From Microvelia longipes (Eukaryota > Arthropoda > Insecta > Hemiptera > Veliidae): a DNA stretch of 64,000 bases. Below are positions 61,099 to 64,000 of this stretch, in pieces. A program made the position numbers and the translations under genes. The notes beneath the pieces are model-generated. The model made no database searches. It was given only the letters and a program-made list of their open reading frames with translations, and was not told the origin of the DNA. Location of the stretch: assembly GCA_018340805.1 (NCBI GenBank), contig JACMZG010000008.1:15686013-15750012 (forward strand), written 5' to 3'. Each line of letters begins with the position of its first letter. The stretch's first letter is position 1.

Positions 61099-62739
61099 TT
61101 AATTGGTTTAGAATTGTAAAGCCAAAAAGCTCTGAATATTGATATATTTTTACGGTCTCTGTTTAGAGAATTAAGGACGAGTTTTCATAAAGCCCTCTAT
61201 AGCGTCATTGTAACTACGAGGGCCTTGGTTTTTAACGTTTTTACGAAACACTGATGTAAAAAAATATTCATAACTTGTCATTTTTTATATGAACGAAAAA
61301 AAAATGAAAACGCATTCCCGTTATGCTGATTTAAATCGTATAAAGAAACATATTTGTTATCGTAAATCAGTTTAGCAGAGTATAATAGATTTACAAAACC
61401 TTGGTTCTTTTTTTATACGTAACAATTTGTTGTCAATGGTCCATGGTTATTTTATGTGGGGCGTAAAAAACATCACCCTATGTAAAATGGTCAATATGAC
61501 ATACCATATTTGTAATGTGAACCAGGTGACCCTATTATTGGGTCTTCTCACAAAAAAGGGTTACCCGATGACAAGTAGGGGTCACGTTTCTCAAAAATCT
61601 ATATTCATACACGAGCCTATGTTCGAAATAATAAATAATCTATTATCTGTTTGCGAGGACGGATAGGGTAGACTAGATATAAATTGATATTTAAACCAAA
61701 CTGCTATTGTTGTCCAGTGAAAAATTGAACAACAGCACGTAATTTGCATTGATACCATGTTAAATTGTTGTCGCAGCATACTAAAGAGCAAATCTTTATC
61801 AAACCTTTCAATACTTAATAACAACGTAAGCATAAATAACGTAACGTATAGAATAAATATTTACAAAAAAAACAATTGATTAACTAATTAAGGATCGATA
61901 AATTAGCTTAAATCGATAAAATTGATATATTAACGATCTGTTCACACTTTTTTTCTTTAATGATTACAGATTTCTTATTATAGTTACTATAGTAATTTCT
62001 ATTAAATTCAAATTCATTGTGTGATGTTCTATTTAATCCGATGCGAATCCTATAGGAAGTAAATTACAGCACCTGACTATGATCCCTGACTATGCGGTTT
62101 GCTTGCTAGGTGACATTCCCCCTCCCCCTTGTTACTGTCATCAAATAATTAACTATAACACATTTCTTAATGCTTTTACTAAGATGTATTTACTTGTAAT
62201 CATGATTATATGAATCTATTGTTATGAATTCATAATTTGTATCATAAATTTATGCTGATTGCTTAACTCGATCTAAATAAAATCATTTGACATTACTAAG
62301 GCATTAATGGAGAACATAAAAACAGTGTAATTGTGCAAGAGACACCTTAAAGAATTTAATATCCAAGACGCGACACCTGAACTTTTCTGTTTCATCATTT
62401 AATATTAGTCGCTATCTATGGCTTGACACAATATGTCCCTATCTGTTTAGTTACAATCACATCGGAGCAAGGGCATTGATAGAGCTTAAACTGTGTTCGA
62501 ATCTACTTCGAATAGCAACGTATTCCAAAATAAAGCTGCTTGTTTTGCTGCCACTACATCATGCTAGAGCTGTATCTCGCTTACCTTTCTTTGGAATTGA
62601 GGTTATTGTTATTAAAGGTTATAATAATTTTGTTTATCCAAACCACGTGATTCGTTTAGGTTGTATTATCTTTGCTCGTGAGTATCTTTAAAACTTTAAT
62701 CACAAAAAAAGTCAACGTAATAAACATAACCTTAAGCAG
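61099..62739. other. Non-coding or unassigned DNA
   Basis: Open stretches at 61427-61666 and 62476-62691 are somewhat less AT-rich than the average but show no motif. The second lies just before the candidate exon at 62740 and could be part of the same transcript or element. Confidence 0.45.
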
Positions 62740-62931
62740 CGGAATGGATTCCGCTGATGAAATCGGCCGCATGCTCGATTTCACTGCGCGTTTTTCTCAA
62801 GCGTTAGGATTCCCGACACAAAGTAAAGATTCCGGCGGCCATCTTCCTGTGAAGCTGCTTGATTTTGGAAAACGTTGTAGGCGTCTGGAGGTTATACATA
62901 GTCTTTTTCTAACCAATTTTGGGAACCAGAT
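62740..62931 (+). other. Candidate coding exon, GC-rich, ending at a GTGAGT donor
   Basis: This is the most gene-like segment after 16.8 kb. An AAGCAG acceptor-like sequence precedes it, ATG lies at 62744, and the open frame reads MDSADEIGRMLDFTARFSQA ... VKLLDFGKRCRRLEV to a strong donor AT|GTGAGT at 62931|62932. Composition and CpG content are clearly above the surroundings (GAAATCGGCCGCATGCTCGA, GGCGGCCATC). From this acceptor the frame does not match the phase of the 16778 donor, so it would be either a separate first coding exon or use a different upstream junction. The polypyrimidine tract is poor. I do not recognise the protein; a transposon fragment is the main alternative. Confidence 0.4.
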
Positions 62932-62937
62932 GTGAGT

Positions 62938-63629
62938 TTTTTTAAATTTTAAGTCATGATGCTATATATTATAGTTCTAACCAAAAGTTGCGTCTAAGAT
63001 AGAAGCTTAGCATACTACTTAGCATATAAATTTAGGAGATATCAGTTCGGCAGTTATAACAGATTTGCTGGATAGCAGATGCTTAAACTAATTATTTGTA
63101 TACGAGATAATCCTATACAATGTTTACATGATTGTAAACTACTGAAGAAAAATGCATAATAATGGAACACAAGAAAGGGTTGCAGTGCAGCCTCCCTCGC
63201 AGCTGTTTTCTATGCATGTAAATTGATATTCATATACCTAAGGCATCATTAATAGTTATTGATCTTGTAAAGTTATTGTGGATGTTATGTATTCATTTTG
63301 CTTTTCTATTGTTGACGTCAGCATTGAGTATCTAGTTATTCGATACTTTTATAACTTCAACATTGTGAAGCTTTAGTTTCAACCCTCTGTTAGTATTTCT
63401 ATCTTGATCAATATTGATTCTTATAGTTGATGTTTTACTAGTTTAATACTACTAAGCACTAGGTAAGAAAGTTATTCTTTTAGGCTATATTAATTTAAGA
63501 ATTATATTATTAATAATAATACTTATCTTTATTTTCTTTATGAATTACAAAATACATTCAATGGGAAATTGTCAAATGTAGACACATAAAGGACTCATAA
63601 CCGAGGAAAAAATATTGTAATACTCTATT
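62938..63629. other. Non-coding AT-rich DNA after the candidate exon
   Basis: Nothing supported; a TGACGTCA lies near 63314. Confidence 0.5.
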
Positions 63630-63668
63630 AAACACACACACACACAGATATATATATAATGTATATAT

Positions 63669-63758
<90 letters not shown>

Positions 63759-63772
63759 TATTATATATAATA
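63630..63772. repeat. Compound (CA)n/(AT)n microsatellite
   Basis: A short ACACACACACAC run leads into about 120 bases of alternating AT with TATTATAATATA breaks. Confidence 0.97.
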
Positions 63773-64000
63773 CATAACATATAGGTAACAAATAACAAAA
63801 CAACCCATTTTATTGGCTATGGACTAATTTCTATTTAAAAATTCGTGGAACGAATAAGAAGGATTCTATGTAATCTTTAATATGATGCTTGAACTGCTGA
63901 ACATAAATAAAATTAATACCAAGCACTATGACCGACTACCTCTACCGAACCACCTCTGACCACCAATTAATGCTGAGTTTGATTAAATGTGACGTGCATT
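63773..64000. other. Unassigned DNA to the window edge
   Basis: No gene or repeat recognised. Confidence 0.5.

Noticed and set aside
61427..61666. 79-codon open stretch with mixed composition
   Set aside because: No domain, no splice signals of note, and no support from its neighbours.
63558..63803. Minus-strand ORF of repeated Tyr-Ile
   Set aside because: It is a translation of the (AT)n microsatellite.

Overview
This window looks like nuclear DNA from an arthropod, most likely an insect. It is strongly AT-rich and gene-poor. It carries a BEL/Pao LTR retrotransposon, a Jockey-type LINE remnant, a tRNA-headed SINE and many short inverted-repeat elements. I could not fix the order or species, and no search could be run; every identification rests on reading motifs.

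Layout. Bases 1-4128 are the internal region of a decayed BEL/Pao element: nucleocapsid/protease remnant, reverse transcriptase, RNase H, integrase and C-terminal DUF5641-like part, broken by about four reading-frame changes. A 3' LTR probably starts at 4129. At 5966-6432 lies the 3' end of a Jockey-like LINE. From about 6.6 to 15.8 kb the DNA is non-coding, with a foldback element (7530-7731), a 34-bp tandem array (7841-8113), a 709-bp near-perfect palindromic element (9497-10205) and microsatellites.

The only convincing cellular coding sequence is at 16367-16778: a Ser/Thr/Pro/Arg-rich N-terminal coding exon of 137 codons on the + strand, ending at a good splice donor. I do not recognise the protein. 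Its ATG is overlapped by the stop of a two-codon upstream ORF. The next 45 kb hold no convincing exon in a matching phase, so I read most of the window as one very long intron. Supporting this, the + strand carries juxtaposed acceptor/donor sequences (best at 42155|42156, weaker at 45321|45322) of the kind used for recursive splicing. A similar one at 8209|8210 lies upstream of the exon. A GC-richer open segment ending at a GTGAGT donor (62740-62931) may be another exon or a nested first exon.

The intron is packed with repeat families: a roughly 320-bp MITE (two full copies in opposite orientation and one remnant), a roughly 700-bp repeat with GCGAAGCG hairpins (two long copies and two fragments), single foldback elements at 22.2 and 29.8 kb, a SINE on the minus strand at 59.1-59.3 kb, and 22-bp and 37-bp tandem arrays. 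A compact cluster resembling a CTCF site plus two AP-1 sites lies at 48.7 kb. A 12-base N run at 31523-31534 marks an assembly join.
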